DNA of 64,000 bases from Arthrobacter sp. MMS18-M83 (GCF_026683955.1 NZ_CP113343.1:2604001-2668000); one strand, 5' to 3'; positions 7,538 to 17,101 are shown, counted from the stretch's first letter. The notes: a model not told the origin generated them from the sequence alone. A program made the numbers and translations.

Positions 7538-8770
7538 GTGGCTAGGACGGACATTAATCCTGATGGAATAGATCGTGACCTGAGAAAGCTGGTCTCGTCC
7601 TTTTTGGCAGCTTCATGTGGAGAGCTGACGCCTGATGAGAAGATCTGGGGCTTGGGAGCAGAAGCCAGAGAGGCTCTTGACGCCGTGGTCGAGCGCCTGG
7701 TTGTGGATGCACGCTTCGAGCATATTGGCCGGAAGGAACTTGAGCGCTCCTTTTTCGAATACGCAGTGAATTTCAGGAACAACGCTAGGGTGTCGACACC
7801 TGCCCTGCAGGAAGCTGCGATAGATATCCTCGGCAGCATGGCTAGGAAACCCCTTACCCGCACTGTCTATCTGGGGATCGAGCATATTGGTCTCGCGCAC
7901 GGGACGGTTGCGGGGCCCGCAACGTTCCTCCGGCTCTCAGAGGATAAGGAACTGAAAGACGCATTTGAGCGGCTGGGATCCAGCTGTCCCGAATTGGTAT
8001 GTGCTGTCGAAGTGACTGCCGGGACGGACGAGTTGATGCTTGAGCGCGCCCGTGAACGTGTCGCGATTGCCCTCGCCCTCGTGAGACAGCGGTATCTGTT
8101 CGGCTTTGCCGCCAAGATCTATCCGGACCAGGTCCTTTTTGGCCTCAATGGATCGCACGTCCAGCGTTGTGGAGGTGCGATCACGTTGCGCGGCAGGTGG
8201 AGGAAACCAGCGCCGATCCCCGAGGATCTCAGCGGTTTGGAAGAGTGGAACACAAGTCTCCGCGGCCTTTCGGACCTCTACCTCAGACTGGGCCCTAATG
8301 TGCGCAGCAGGGCGGATGTTTGCATCAGCTGGCTCGACGTGGCGGCCCTCACTGAGAACTGGCGCATCATCATCCCCACGGTCTTCAGTGCGGTGGAATC
8401 CCTTCTCATCCCAGACGATTTCCAAAGTAAGGGCGCGGCAATTGCCGTGCGCAGCATCGCTGTCAAAATCGCAACGAAACATCATGTCGAATTCCTGCAT
8501 GTGGCCGACGCCTATCGACTCAGGAACGACCTGGTGCACGGCAACACAACCGAGAAAATGATCACAGCCGAGACCCTACCGCGCGCCGACAGTCTGCGAC
8601 GCTGGGCTTTCGGCGTCTTCGCCGACTACGTCGAACTTGCAGCCTCGAGAAGCCCTGCTTCAGCCAAGATCCTCATCAGGGACCTAAGCGCGGAATGTGA
8701 TCAGGCGTGCGACCTCCTGAGGAAACGTGGTCATCGCGAGGTAGCGGATCAATACGCAGGGAAGAACTGA
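7538..8770 (+). CDS. ApeA-like HEPN domain protein
   Basis: A 410-residue soluble protein, less GC-biased in places than its neighbours. The C-terminal third has the pattern IIPTVFSAVESLLIP...AIAVRSIAVKIA...VADAYRLRNDLVHGN. This matches ApeA-type HEPN domains, and RNDLVH (residues 329-334) is the RxxxxH motif used by HEPN RNases. The N-terminal 250 residues are of unknown fold. The start is GTG at 7538 without a clear Shine-Dalgarno site. HEPN proteins of this class occur in phage-defence systems, but this gene is solitary, so a defence role is inference. Confidence 0.65.
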   Translation: MARTDINPDGIDRDLRKLVSSFLAASCGELTPDEKIWGLGAEAREALDAVVERLVVDARFEHIGRKELERSFFEYAVNFRNNARVSTPALQEAAIDILGSMARKPLTRTVYLGIEHIGLAHGTVAGPATFLRLSEDKELKDAFERLGSSCPELVCAVEVTAGTDELMLERARERVAIALALVRQRYLFGFAAKIYPDQVLFGLNGSHVQRCGGAITLRGRWRKPAPIPEDLSGLEEWNTSLRGLSDLYLRLGPNVRSRADVCISWLDVAALTENWRIIIPTVFSAVESLLIPDDFQSKGAAIAVRSIAVKIATKHHVEFLHVADAYRLRNDLVHGNTTEKMITAETLPRADSLRRWAFGVFADYVELAASRSPASAKILIRDLSAECDQACDLLRKRGHREVADQYAGKN

Positions 8771-9026
8771 GGACCCGAGCAAGAAGAAATAGTCTTCGAC
8801 CTGCTGAACGCCATTTGAATCACACATCGGGACCATAAGCCATCTGGACACAGCCTTCCTGCGATACTCACCGCCAGTTAGCCGGTCCCCGCCAGCACAC
8901 TCCTTGCTTCCACAGGCTTACGGTCCGGCGCCGAAGGGGGCAAGGTACGTAAGACCCGCACGGTGAAATGCACAGTGGGGGGCGCTAACAGCAACATAGA
9001 TTCCTGCGAAGTCTGACCACGTTGCC

Positions 9027-9054
9027 GTCTCGAAAACCTACAGTTTTTCGAGAC
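9027..9054. repeat. Perfect inverted repeat beside the recombinase remnant
   Basis: Arms GTCTCGAAAA (9027-9036) and TTTTCGAGAC (9045-9054) pair perfectly around the eight-base spacer CCTACAGT. It lies directly before the serine-recombinase remnant, the place where such enzymes often have their crossover or res sites. The 8771-9026 stretch before it holds nothing else I can support. Confidence 0.6.
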
Positions 9055-9264
9055 ACGGACGTCGGGTCGTGCCACCGTGAACCTGCTGCGGGAACGCGGT
9101 GTGCACTTGGGTCCATCTCGGACAGGGGTTGACCCCACAACAACGTCGGCCGCCTCATGCTGAACATGCTCGCGACCCTTGCTGAGTACGAACGTGAGTC
9201 GATCGTCGAACGCGCTAACCCAGGCATCGCCGCAGCCCGCGAACAGGGTCTGCCACGCGGCAGG
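9055..9264 (+). pseudogene. Serine recombinase/resolvase remnant
   Basis: Two reading frames together encode a recognisable resolvase middle section. Around 9062-9145 one frame gives VNLLRERGVHLG and GVDPTTTS. The next frame, from about 9150, gives RLMLNMLATLAEYERESIVERA followed by GIAAAREQG. These are the conserved catalytic-domain end and helix E of serine recombinases. The N-terminal Ser region and the C-terminal DNA-binding domain are absent, and at least one frameshift separates the pieces. It is a decayed mobile-element gene at the right edge of the accessory region. Confidence 0.8.
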
Positions 9265-9350
9265 AGTCTTTCTCCCGTCGTGGATCCGCCGTAAAGTCCG
9301 CTTTAGGCTCCGTGTTGGGCCGCGCAAACGAACCGTTGGAGGCTTTTCTC

Positions 9351-9791
9351 ATGTCGCGCATCATGCGGTTCGACCACGTCGGTGTCACCGTTCGGGACCT
9401 CGCCCAAGTGACGGCGTTCTTCGTTGGACTCGGGCTCGAGGTCGAGGGCCGGACGTTCGTGGAGGGCGAGTTCATCGACACGGTCATAGCGATCCCTGAT
9501 TCCCGTACAGAGATCGTCATGTTGCGAACACCTGACGGAGGAACAGGGGTGGAGCTCTCCAGCTTCGTCCGGCCAGACCCCGGGCCGGGATCGCCAGCGG
9601 CCATGGCCAACGAACTCGGCTTGCGCAGTTTGTCCTTCGAAGTCGATGATCTTCGGGCGCACGTCGATCGGCTGGCCGCGGAGGGATACGGGCTGGTCGG
9701 TGGCATCGGCCAGTACGAGGGCGCCTGGCGCATGGCGTACGTGCGCGGTCCGGAGGGAATCATCGTGGCCTTGGCTGAGCGGATCAACTGA
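9351..9791 (+). CDS. VOC-family (glyoxalase-like) protein
   Basis: The 146-residue single-domain vicinal-oxygen-chelate protein starts MSRIMRFDHVGVTVRDL and ends VRGPEGIIVALAER. The paired beta-alpha-beta-beta-beta halves and the RSLSFEVDDLRAHVDRL segment are typical. The start is the ATG at 9351, preceded by TTGGAGG; the frame is open further upstream but that part overlaps the recombinase relic. Metal ligands (His in FDHVG, Glu in GPEG) are present. The substrate is unknown. Confidence 0.85.
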   Translation: MSRIMRFDHVGVTVRDLAQVTAFFVGLGLEVEGRTFVEGEFIDTVIAIPDSRTEIVMLRTPDGGTGVELSSFVRPDPGPGSPAAMANELGLRSLSFEVDDLRAHVDRLAAEGYGLVGGIGQYEGAWRMAYVRGPEGIIVALAERIN

Positions 9792-9964
9792 CGCGACCAC
9801 CCCGTAGCGGCATCACCCGCGTCCGCCCGTAATTCGATGGACTACTGGGCAATGAGAGGCCGCGTGGCGCTGCAAAAGGCTTCCCTCTCCCGCCCGGCCC
9901 TTCCGCGTCCTAGACTCAAGCCAACAACTGCTCGGGGCAATGGGGTTTCGGGAAGGGAGCGCGA

Positions 9965-11155
9965 GTGAAACTTGGCATAGCGCGGGAACGGCTGGACGGT
10001 GAACGGCGGGTTGCTGCGACGCCCGAGACGGTCAAGCAGTTGGCGTGCCTCGGACTTGAGGTCTTCGTCGAAAGCGGAGCCGGAACGGCCGCAGGCCACA
10101 GCGATGGCGACTACCGGCAGGCGGGCGCCCTCATCGTCCCTACCTTGGATCTCGAGGGACTGGACGTCTACGCGCACGTCCGCCCGCTCGAACCCGCGAC
10201 GGCGGCCGCGCTGCGCCGGGGCGCGGTCACCGTGGGCCTGGCATCGCCGTCGTCGGAACTTCCCACCGTCCGCGCGCTCGCCGAAGCGGGCGTGACCTCC
10301 TTCGCGCTTGAGCTGGTGCCGCGCATTTCCCGGGCACAATCCATGGACGCGCTCACGTCCCAGGCACTCGTCGCCGGATACCGCTGCGTGCTTGAGGCCG
10401 CAATGCGCCTCCCGCGGTTTTTCCCGCTCTACATGACGGCCGCGGGTACCATTCCCCCGGCCCGCGTGCTGGTGTTGGGTGCGGGTGTGGCGGGCCTGCA
10501 GGCCATCGGCACCGCGAAGAGGCTAGGCGCGCGCGTATCCGCCAACGACATCCGGCCTGCTTCGGCAGACGAGGTCGCGTCCATGGGCGGCACCTTCATC
10601 AAGCTCGACGTGGAGACGGCGGAATCGTCCGGCGGCTATGCGCGCGAGCTCAGCGCCGACCGTGGCGCCCTGCAGCGCGAGCTGCTCGCCCCGCACGTCG
10701 CCCAGGCCGACGTGCTCATCACGACGGCGGCCGTCCCCGGACGGCGGGCCCCGCTTCTGGTGAGCCGCGAGATGGTTCAGCACATGCGCTCAGGCTCGGT
10801 GGTGGTCGACCTCGCCGCTGAATCCGGCGGAAACGTGGAAGGCTCGGTGCCCGGCATGGATCTCCAGATCCCGACGGCGGACGGCCAGGGCACGGTCACC
10901 CTCGTGGGGATGAAGGACGTCGCCTCCGCAATGCCCGCCGACGCCTCGCGCCTCTACGCGAAGAACGTCGCCAACCTGCTGGCCCTCATGACTTGTGATG
11001 GAGCCGTAGTTCCAGACTTCGGCGATGAGGTGGTGGCGGGTGCGTGCCTGACGCACGACGGCGAGGTGCGGCACGGTCCGACGGCCGAGGCTCTTGAGGC
11101 ACTCTCCGCCGGGACCGCAGAATCAGTGGGCTCCGCGAACGAGGGGGTTTCGTAA
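9965..11155 (+). CDS. pntAA: NAD(P) transhydrogenase subunit alpha part 1
   Basis: This 396-residue protein is domain I of the proton-translocating transhydrogenase, the NAD(H)-binding cytosolic subunit. It begins MKLGIARERLDGERRVAATPETV and carries the Rossmann motif VLVLGAGVAGLQAIGTAKRLGA with AND(I)RP after strand 2. The GTG start follows GAAGGGAGCG. Its TAA overlaps the ATG of pntAB (TAATG), so the three subunits are co-translated. The enzyme couples proton flow to hydride transfer from NADH to NADP+. The split-subunit layout is common in actinobacteria. Confidence 0.95.
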   Translation: MKLGIARERLDGERRVAATPETVKQLACLGLEVFVESGAGTAAGHSDGDYRQAGALIVPTLDLEGLDVYAHVRPLEPATAAALRRGAVTVGLASPSSELPTVRALAEAGVTSFALELVPRISRAQSMDALTSQALVAGYRCVLEAAMRLPRFFPLYMTAAGTIPPARVLVLGAGVAGLQAIGTAKRLGARVSANDIRPASADEVASMGGTFIKLDVETAESSGGYARELSADRGALQRELLAPHVAQADVLITTAAVPGRRAPLLVSREMVQHMRSGSVVVDLAAESGGNVEGSVPGMDLQIPTADGQGTVTLVGMKDVASAMPADASRLYAKNVANLLALMTCDGAVVPDFGDEVVAGACLTHDGEVRHGPTAEALEALSAGTAESVGSANEGVS

Positions 11156-11496
11156 TGGACGGCATCGCCCTGCTCACCATCACCGTGTTGGCGGTGTTTG
11201 TCGGCTTCGAGGTGGTTTCCAAGGTCTCGAGCACGCTGCACACGCCCTTGATGTCCGGTGCCAACGCCATTCACGGGATCATCCTGGTGGGCGCCATCAT
11301 CGTTGCCGGGCAGGCCTCGGACCCGTGGGTCCTCGCGGTGGCCTTGCTCGCCGTCGTTCTCGCCACCGCGAACCTGGTGGGCGGTTTTGTGGTGACCGAC
11401 CGCATGCTCGAGATGTTCCGCGGACGCAAACGTGAAGTGACCGCCGGCAAGAACCCCGAGGCATTAAAGCCCGGGGCGAAGGAGGGCATGCGATGA
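11155..11496 (+). CDS. pntAB: NAD(P) transhydrogenase subunit alpha part 2
   Basis: A 113-residue membrane subunit, the first half of transhydrogenase domain II. It has about three hydrophobic segments, and SGANAIHGIILVGAI and NLVGGFVVTDRMLEMF are the conserved stretches. A charged tail follows (RGRKREVTAGK). It overlaps pntAA by one base and pntB by four (ATGA), consistent with a single operon. It forms part of the proton channel with PntB. Confidence 0.95.
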   Translation: MDGIALLTITVLAVFVGFEVVSKVSSTLHTPLMSGANAIHGIILVGAIIVAGQASDPWVLAVALLAVVLATANLVGGFVVTDRMLEMFRGRKREVTAGKNPEALKPGAKEGMR

Positions 11497-12866
11497 CCCT
11501 CATCAATCCAGTGTGGACCTCGCTCCTCTACCTCGCGGCCGCCGTGTGCTTCATCCTCGCGCTCAAAGGACTGAATTCTCCCCGGACTGCCCGGCGCGGC
11601 AATTTGGTGGGCGCCTTCGGTGCGGCGCTCGCCGTGGCCACGGTTTTCTTTTCGGTCAAGATGGACAACGTTCCCTGGATCCTTGCTGCGATGGTGGTCG
11701 GTTCGGGAGTGGCCGCGCCTGTCGCGCGGCAGGTCAAGATGACCCAGATGCCACAACTAGTGGCGCTGTTCAACGGCGTGGGCGGTGGCGCCGCGGCACT
11801 CGTGGCGCTCCTGGAGCTCGCGCCCACGGAGGATCACTGGGTTCGTGTGGCCATTGTCTTCACGCTGCTGGTGGGGGCGGTGTCGTTCGCGGGTTCCGCC
11901 ATTACGTTCTCCAAACTCCAGGAGCTTATGACCACCCGCCCGGTGGTGTTCCCTGGTCTGCCGACCCTCATGGGGGCGGTGCTGATCGCGGCGGTGGGTG
12001 CCGCCGTCGCCGTCGTCTTCAGTGGTTCCCTCGCGCTCGCGCTGGTGCTCTTGCTGCTGGGACTGGCCGCCGGCCTGCTGCTCGTGTTGCCCGTAGGCGG
12101 TGCGGATGTGCCGATCGTTATCTCGCTGCTGAACGCCTTCACCGGCCTGGCCGTGGCGGCCTCAGGACTGGTGCTTGGCAATGTGCTCTTGGTGGTGGCG
12201 GGCACGCTGGTTGGCGCCTCGGGCACCATCCTCACGAGAGCTATGGCCGCGGCCATGGGCCGCAGCGTTGCGGGAATCCTCTTCGGTGCGTTCAAGGGAG
12301 GCTCGACGGCGGGGTCGACGGCGGTGAGCGATCGTCCCGTCCGTTCCTCCAGCCCGGAGGACGTCGCGGTGCTTCTTGGCTACGCACAACGGGTCATCAT
12401 CGTTCCCGGCTATGGGCTCGCGGTGGCCCAAGGGCAGCACACGGCGGCGGAACTGGCGCTTGCACTTGAGGCGCGGGGCATCGATGTGGATTTCGCGATC
12501 CACCCGGTGGCTGGCCGCATGCCCGGGCACATGAACGTCCTGCTTGCCGAAGCGAACGTGCCCTATGAGTCCCTCAAGGAAATGGGCGAGATCAACTCGG
12601 AATTCCGCACGGCCGACGTCGCACTGGTGGTCGGCGCGAACGACGTTGTCAATCCGGCCGCGAAAACCACTGCGGGTTCACCGATCTACGGCATGCCCAT
12701 CCTCGAAGTGGCCGACGCGCGCCAAGTGGTGTTTCTGAAGCGGTCCATGCGTCCGGGATTCGCAGGGATCGAGAACGAACTCATGTACGAGCCGCAGACC
12801 ACGCTGCTGTTTGGCGATGCCAAGGAATCCCTGGCCAAAGTGTTGAGCGCTGTTAAGGCGCTGTAG
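11493..12866 (+). CDS. pntB: NAD(P) transhydrogenase subunit beta
   Basis: The 457-residue beta subunit combines about nine membrane segments (domain II) with the C-terminal NADP(H)-binding domain III. Domain III is clear: VIIVPGYGLAVAQGQH is the glycine-rich loop, and AIHPVAGRMPGHMNVLLAEANVPYE, VVGANDVVNPAAK and GMPILEVADARQVVFLKRSMRPGFAG follow as in the family. It is the last gene of the pnt operon. The 157 bases after its stop show no clear terminator. Confidence 0.95.
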   Translation: MTLINPVWTSLLYLAAAVCFILALKGLNSPRTARRGNLVGAFGAALAVATVFFSVKMDNVPWILAAMVVGSGVAAPVARQVKMTQMPQLVALFNGVGGGAAALVALLELAPTEDHWVRVAIVFTLLVGAVSFAGSAITFSKLQELMTTRPVVFPGLPTLMGAVLIAAVGAAVAVVFSGSLALALVLLLLGLAAGLLLVLPVGGADVPIVISLLNAFTGLAVAASGLVLGNVLLVVAGTLVGASGTILTRAMAAAMGRSVAGILFGAFKGGSTAGSTAVSDRPVRSSSPEDVAVLLGYAQRVIIVPGYGLAVAQGQHTAAELALALEARGIDVDFAIHPVAGRMPGHMNVLLAEANVPYESLKEMGEINSEFRTADVALVVGANDVVNPAAKTTAGSPIYGMPILEVADARQVVFLKRSMRPGFAGIENELMYEPQTTLLFGDAKESLAKVLSAVKAL

Positions 12867-13023
12867 CTCGTTAACCAACCCTAGAGTGCTCGCCTGTCAA
12901 GGGCGGCGCCCAACCGGGTGAAGCACACTCGCGACTCGGCCGTATGTGGGGCCGTAAGGTCAGCGCAGGTCTTGTGGGGGAGCACTCCCATCCTTGACCG
13001 GTTGACCCGGCTTTGATTGGACG

Positions 13024-16000
13024 GTGAGTGTTGTGGGCAAATTCCCGACGCGAAAGAGAGCAACGACGCGACGGCTCAGGACCCTTTGGGGTGCCCTTGG
13101 CGCGTGTGCGGCAATGGTCCTGGCACTACTCAGCGGTTTTGCTTTGCCGGCCCATGCCGCGGCAAGCACCGTCATCACGCTCACTTTCGATGACGGCAAT
13201 GCCGACCAGATGACTGCCGCAGCCACCATGAAGAACCTCGGATTGCACGGTACCTTCTTCGTGCCGTCCGGGTGGGTCGATCAGCCAAGCTATTTCACCT
13301 CGGCGAACTTGCAGCAACTCTTCGCGGACGGCAACGAGATTGCCGGGCACACCGTCACCCACCCCGACCTGGTCACCTTGACCTCGGACGAAGTGACGCG
13401 CCAAGTGTGCAACGGCAGGGTAGCCCTGGCCAACATGGGCTTCAAGGTCACCAGTTTCGCTTACCCCTTTGCTTCCTTGGACCCCGCAGTGCAGACCATT
13501 GTGAAGAATTGCGGCTTCAACAGTGCGCGCGGGCTCGGGGACCTTTACAGCAAAGACGATCCGGGGCTCCCGGCCGCGGAGTCCGTCCCGCCCGCCAATC
13601 CCTATGACACACGGGCGCCGGAGGAAGTGGACAGCACGTGGACGCTGGCCAACCTGGAAGATTCCGTGACCAAGGCCCAGGCAGCTGGCGGTGGCTGGGT
13701 TCAGCTGACGTTCCACCACATCGCTGTCGGGACCGATCCGACGCTCACTATCAGCCCCGATCTGTTCAGCCAATTCGCCTCTTGGCTGGCGCAACAACAG
13801 ACTGCGGGCAGCGTTGCTGTGAAGACCGTTGACCAGGTAATCGGTGGCGCCGTCCAGCCGCTCGTCTCAGGCCCCGCCGTGCCCCCTCCGCCTCCCCCGG
13901 GAACCAACATGATCCAAAACCCGAGCCTGGAGACGCTCACCAGCGGGGGACTTCCGCTGTGCTGGGCTGCGGGTGGATTCGGCACCAACACACCCAGCTA
14001 CTCAGTGGTCTCGCCTGGCCACACGGGCAACAACGCAGAACAGCTGACAATGAGCGGTTATGTGAGCGGTGACGCGAAGCTCCTGCCTGCCCTGGACCTT
14101 GGGGGCTGCTCACCCACGGGCACTCCCGGCCACGTCTATCAGCTCAGCGCCTGGTACAAATCCAACGTCATCACCCAATTCGAGGTCTACTACCGGACAG
14201 GAACGGGATACTGGACCTACTGGACGGCGAGCCCGTTGTTCAACGCGAGCAGCAACTGGACCCAAATAACCTGGACCACACCGGCTCTTCCGGCGGGCGC
14301 CTCGGGTATCAGCTACGGACTGAACATCCAGTCCAACGGTTCGATCACCACGGACGACTACTCGATGATCGACGTCACTCAGGCCGCGGCGACGGCGCCT
14401 GCGGCCCCCACAGGGGTGAGCGCGACGGCGGGGAACGCCTCCGCAACGGTGTCCTGGACGGCACCGGCCAACGGCGGCTCTCCGATCACGTCGTACGCCG
14501 TGACTCCGCATGCGGGCACCACCACCTTGGCCCCGGTGACGGTGTCCGGAAACCCGCCGGCGACGACGGCGGCAGTCACGGGTCTGACGAACGGGACGGC
14601 CTATACCTTCACGGTGACGGCCACCAATGCGATCGGCCCCTCGCCGGCATCGGCAGCGTCAGCTCCGGTCACCCCGATGGCGGCGGCGACGGCGCCTGCG
14701 GCCCCTTCGGGGGTGAGCGCGACGGCGGGCAACGCCTCCGCAACAGTGTCCTGGACCGCGCCCAGCAACGGCGGCTCTCCGATCACCTCGTACACCGTGA
14801 CCCCCTCTTCCGGCGGCACGGCTTTGGCCCCGGTGACGGTGTCGGGTAACCCGCCGGCGACCAGCACCAACGTGACTGGTCTGACGAACGGGACGGCTTA
14901 CACGTTCACGGTGACGGCCACCAACGCGATCGGCACGTCCCCGGCGTCGGCAGCGTCGGCCCCGGTCACCCCCACCGGAACGACAACCTCGACCATCACC
15001 AACGGCGGTTTCGAATCCGGACTCACGTCCTGGACCACCGGCGGAGTCAGGGCACCGGTGGCCTCCACCGTCGCCCACACCGGAACCGGTTCTGCGCTTC
15101 TGGGCCTGGCGTCCGGGGCGGAGCCTTTGGGGACAGCAGCCTGTCCCAGACCATCACCGTGCCGGCCACGGGGACATCGACGCTTTCCTTCTGGTACCAG
15201 CCCCACACGAATGACGACACCTGCAGCGGCACCACGTGCCAGTACGACTGGATGGAAGCCCAGGTCCGTTCCACCACAGGCACCACCTTGGCCAGCCTGT
15301 TCAAGCTCTGCAACAACAACGGCACCTGGACGCAGTTCAGTGCCGACCTCTCCGCCTACGCCGGCCAGACCATCACGCTCTGGTTCAACGTCCACCTGGA
15401 CGGTTCCAGCCCGGCGGACGATACCTGGATGTACCTCGACGACGTCACCCTCAGCAACGGCCAAACGACCGCGACGGCGCCTGCGGCACCCACCGGCGTG
15501 AGCGCGACGGCGGGGAACGCCTCCGCAACGGTGTCCTGGACGGCACCGGCCAACGGCGGCTCTCCGATCACCTCATACGCCGTGACTCCGCATGCCGGCA
15601 CCACCACCCTGGCCCCGGTGACGGTGTCCGGTAACCCGCCGGCGACCACGGCTGCTGTGACTGGCTTGACGAACGGGACGGCCTATACCTTCACGGTGAC
15701 GGCCACCAACGCGATCGGCACCTCACCGGCATCGGCAGCGTCAGCACCGGTCACCCCGACAGCGGCGGCGACTGCGCCTGCGGCCCCTTCGGGGGTGAGC
15801 GCAACGGCGGGCAACGCCTCCGCAACAGTGTCCTGGACCGCGCCCAGCAACGGCGGCTCTCCGATCACCTCGTACACCGTGACCCCCTCTTCCGGCGGCA
15901 CGGCTTTGGCCCCGGTGACGGTGTCGGGTAACCCGCCGGCGACCAGCACCAACGTGACTGGTCTGACGAACGGGACGGCTTACACGTTCACGGTGACGGC

Positions 16001-16546
16001 CACCAACGCGATCGGCACGTCCCCGGCGTCGGCAGCGTCGGCCCCGGTCACCCCCACCGGAACGACAACCTCGACCATCACCAACGGCGGTTTCGAATCC
16101 GGACTCACCTCCTGGACCACCGGCGGAGTCAGGGCACCGGTGGCCTCCACCGTCGCCCACACCGGAACCGGTTCTGCGCTCCTGGGCCTGGCGTCCGGGG
16201 CGGAGCCTTTGGGGACAGCAGCCTGTCCCAGACCATCACCGTGCCGGCCACGGGGACGTCCACGCTGTCCTTCTGGTACCAGCCCCACAGCGTAGAAGAC
16301 CCATGCACCGGCGACGCCTGCCCGTACGACTGGATGGAAGCCCAGGTCCGCTCCACGAGCGGCACGGTTCTCGGCAGCCTGTTCAAGTTCTGCAACAACA
16401 ACGGCACCTGGACCCAGTTCAGCGCCGACCTCTCCGCATACAAGGGCCAGACCATCACGCTCTGGTTCAACGTCCACCTCGACGGGTCCAGCCCGGCCGA
16501 TGACACCTGGATGTACCTCGACGACGTCACCCTCACCAACCTGTGA
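13024..16546 (+). CDS. Secreted polysaccharide deacetylase with FN3/CBM modules, two -1 frameshifts
   Basis: GTG 13024 opens a long extracellular enzyme. A signal peptide (about residues 1-46) leads into a NodB deacetylase domain with TFDDG (54-58), HTVTHP (His109 and His113) and FAYPF. A jelly-roll-like domain follows, then two units of two FN3 domains plus a galactose-binding-like domain ending WMYLDDVTL. The reading frame breaks at 15126-15132 and again at 16208-16214. At each place the frame must move by -1 for GDSSLSQTITVP to follow. Unshifted translation of the first frame ends at 15501 in unrelated residues. With both shifts the product ends at TGA 16544-16546. It may be a pseudogene, a gene with programmed shifts, or a sequence error in a G run. 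Confidence 0.8.
14391..15472 (+). repeat. 1082-bp tandem module, copy 1
   Basis: This unit encodes two FN3 domains and a carbohydrate-binding-like domain. The second copy begins at exactly 1082 bases offset, measured both at GACGGCGCCT and at GCGTCCGGGG. The length is one short of a multiple of three, which is why each unit shifts the frame by -1. The second FN3 domain and the first half of the binding domain are almost identical between copies, while the last third has diverged. Confidence 0.85.
15126..15147 (+). other. Frameshift site 1: T TTG GGG heptamer plus hairpin
   Basis: In the zero frame the codons read CCT TTG GGG ACA. The heptamer TTTGGGG is in the phase needed for a -1 slip (X XXY YYZ). 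A perfect 7-bp hairpin, GGGACAG (15130-15136) with CTGTCCC (15141-15147), starts inside the heptamer instead of 5-9 bases downstream, which argues against a classic programmed site. Loss of one G from the G run explains the same break. Confidence 0.6.
15473..16546 (+). repeat. Tandem module, copy 2
   Basis: Second copy of the FN3-FN3-CBM-like unit. It keeps the same frameshifted sequence as copy 1. It differs mainly after the TLSFWYQPH stretch, where copy 1 has TNDDTCSGTTCQ and copy 2 has SVEDPCTGDACP, and in the first FN3 domain by scattered silent changes. Confidence 0.85.
16208..16229 (+). other. Frameshift site 2, identical to site 1
   Basis: The same TTTGGGG heptamer (16208-16214) and the same hairpin recur 1082 bases downstream, again in X XXY YYZ phase for the frame used in copy 2. 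The -1 frame continues to the true C-terminus at 16546. Confidence 0.6.
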
Positions 16547-16582
16547 ACGTCCCCAGATAGCGGACGTTGTCGCCGTCGTGCC

Positions 16583-17017
16583 CTAGCTGGCCTCGAGGAT
16601 TTTCTTGAGGTTTTCCAGGTCCTTGCGCATGGCCATGCGCATCATTGGCTGCATGACGATCCCTGCCAGCGCGGAGAACCCGGAGGGCTCGCCCGTGTTG
16701 CGAAGGGTCATGCGGGTGGCGCCATTCTCATCAGACCAGGTGTAGGTGGTCCGCATCGGGAAAGGACCTTGGCTGGTACGCATGGTGAGTTTCTCTCCAG
16801 GAACAAGCTCGGTGAATTCGTAGACATAGTCTAGATTGCGGCCCAGGAATCGCGCGGTGAAGGCAACCCGTGATCCGACAGCCAAGGGCTTCGGAGTCTG
16901 CCACTGTGCAGATCGTATGTTCACATACCAAACTGGCGCATTATCCGGGTTGGAAGCATAGCTCGCTACGATCTCACGAGGCCGCTGGATGAGTATTTCG
17001 GTCTGGACGTTCACCAT
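16583..17017 (-). CDS. SRPBCC-family protein
   Basis: A 144-residue START-like (SRPBCC) protein, MVNVQTEILIQRPREIVASYASNPDNAP..., with the typical beta-strand WQTPKPLAVGSRVAFTARFLGR, LVPGEKLTMRTSQGPFPMRTTYTW and a long C-terminal helix MAMRKDLENLKKIL. It probably binds a hydrophobic ligand; the role is unknown. The ATG at 17017 has AGAGGA upstream and is preferred over an in-frame start at 17053. It is the last gene of a minus-strand run with the YCII and VOC genes. Confidence 0.85.
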   Translation of the reverse strand: MVNVQTEILIQRPREIVASYASNPDNAPVWYVNIRSAQWQTPKPLAVGSRVAFTARFLGRNLDYVYEFTELVPGEKLTMRTSQGPFPMRTTYTWSDENGATRMTLRNTGEPSGFSALAGIVMQPMMRMAMRKDLENLKKILEAS

Positions 17018-17101
17018 GGTTGTTCCTCTGTGCGGGTTGGAGGCTCGAGCCAAACAGATCGCGGCGGCTGCGAGCGTGGTTCGCAGCCGCCGCTTCCGGG
17101 G

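Noticed and set aside
14391..16546. Repeats considered as a CRISPR or satellite array
   Set aside because: The repeats are protein-coding FN3 and binding modules of about 1 kb, not short repeats with spacers.
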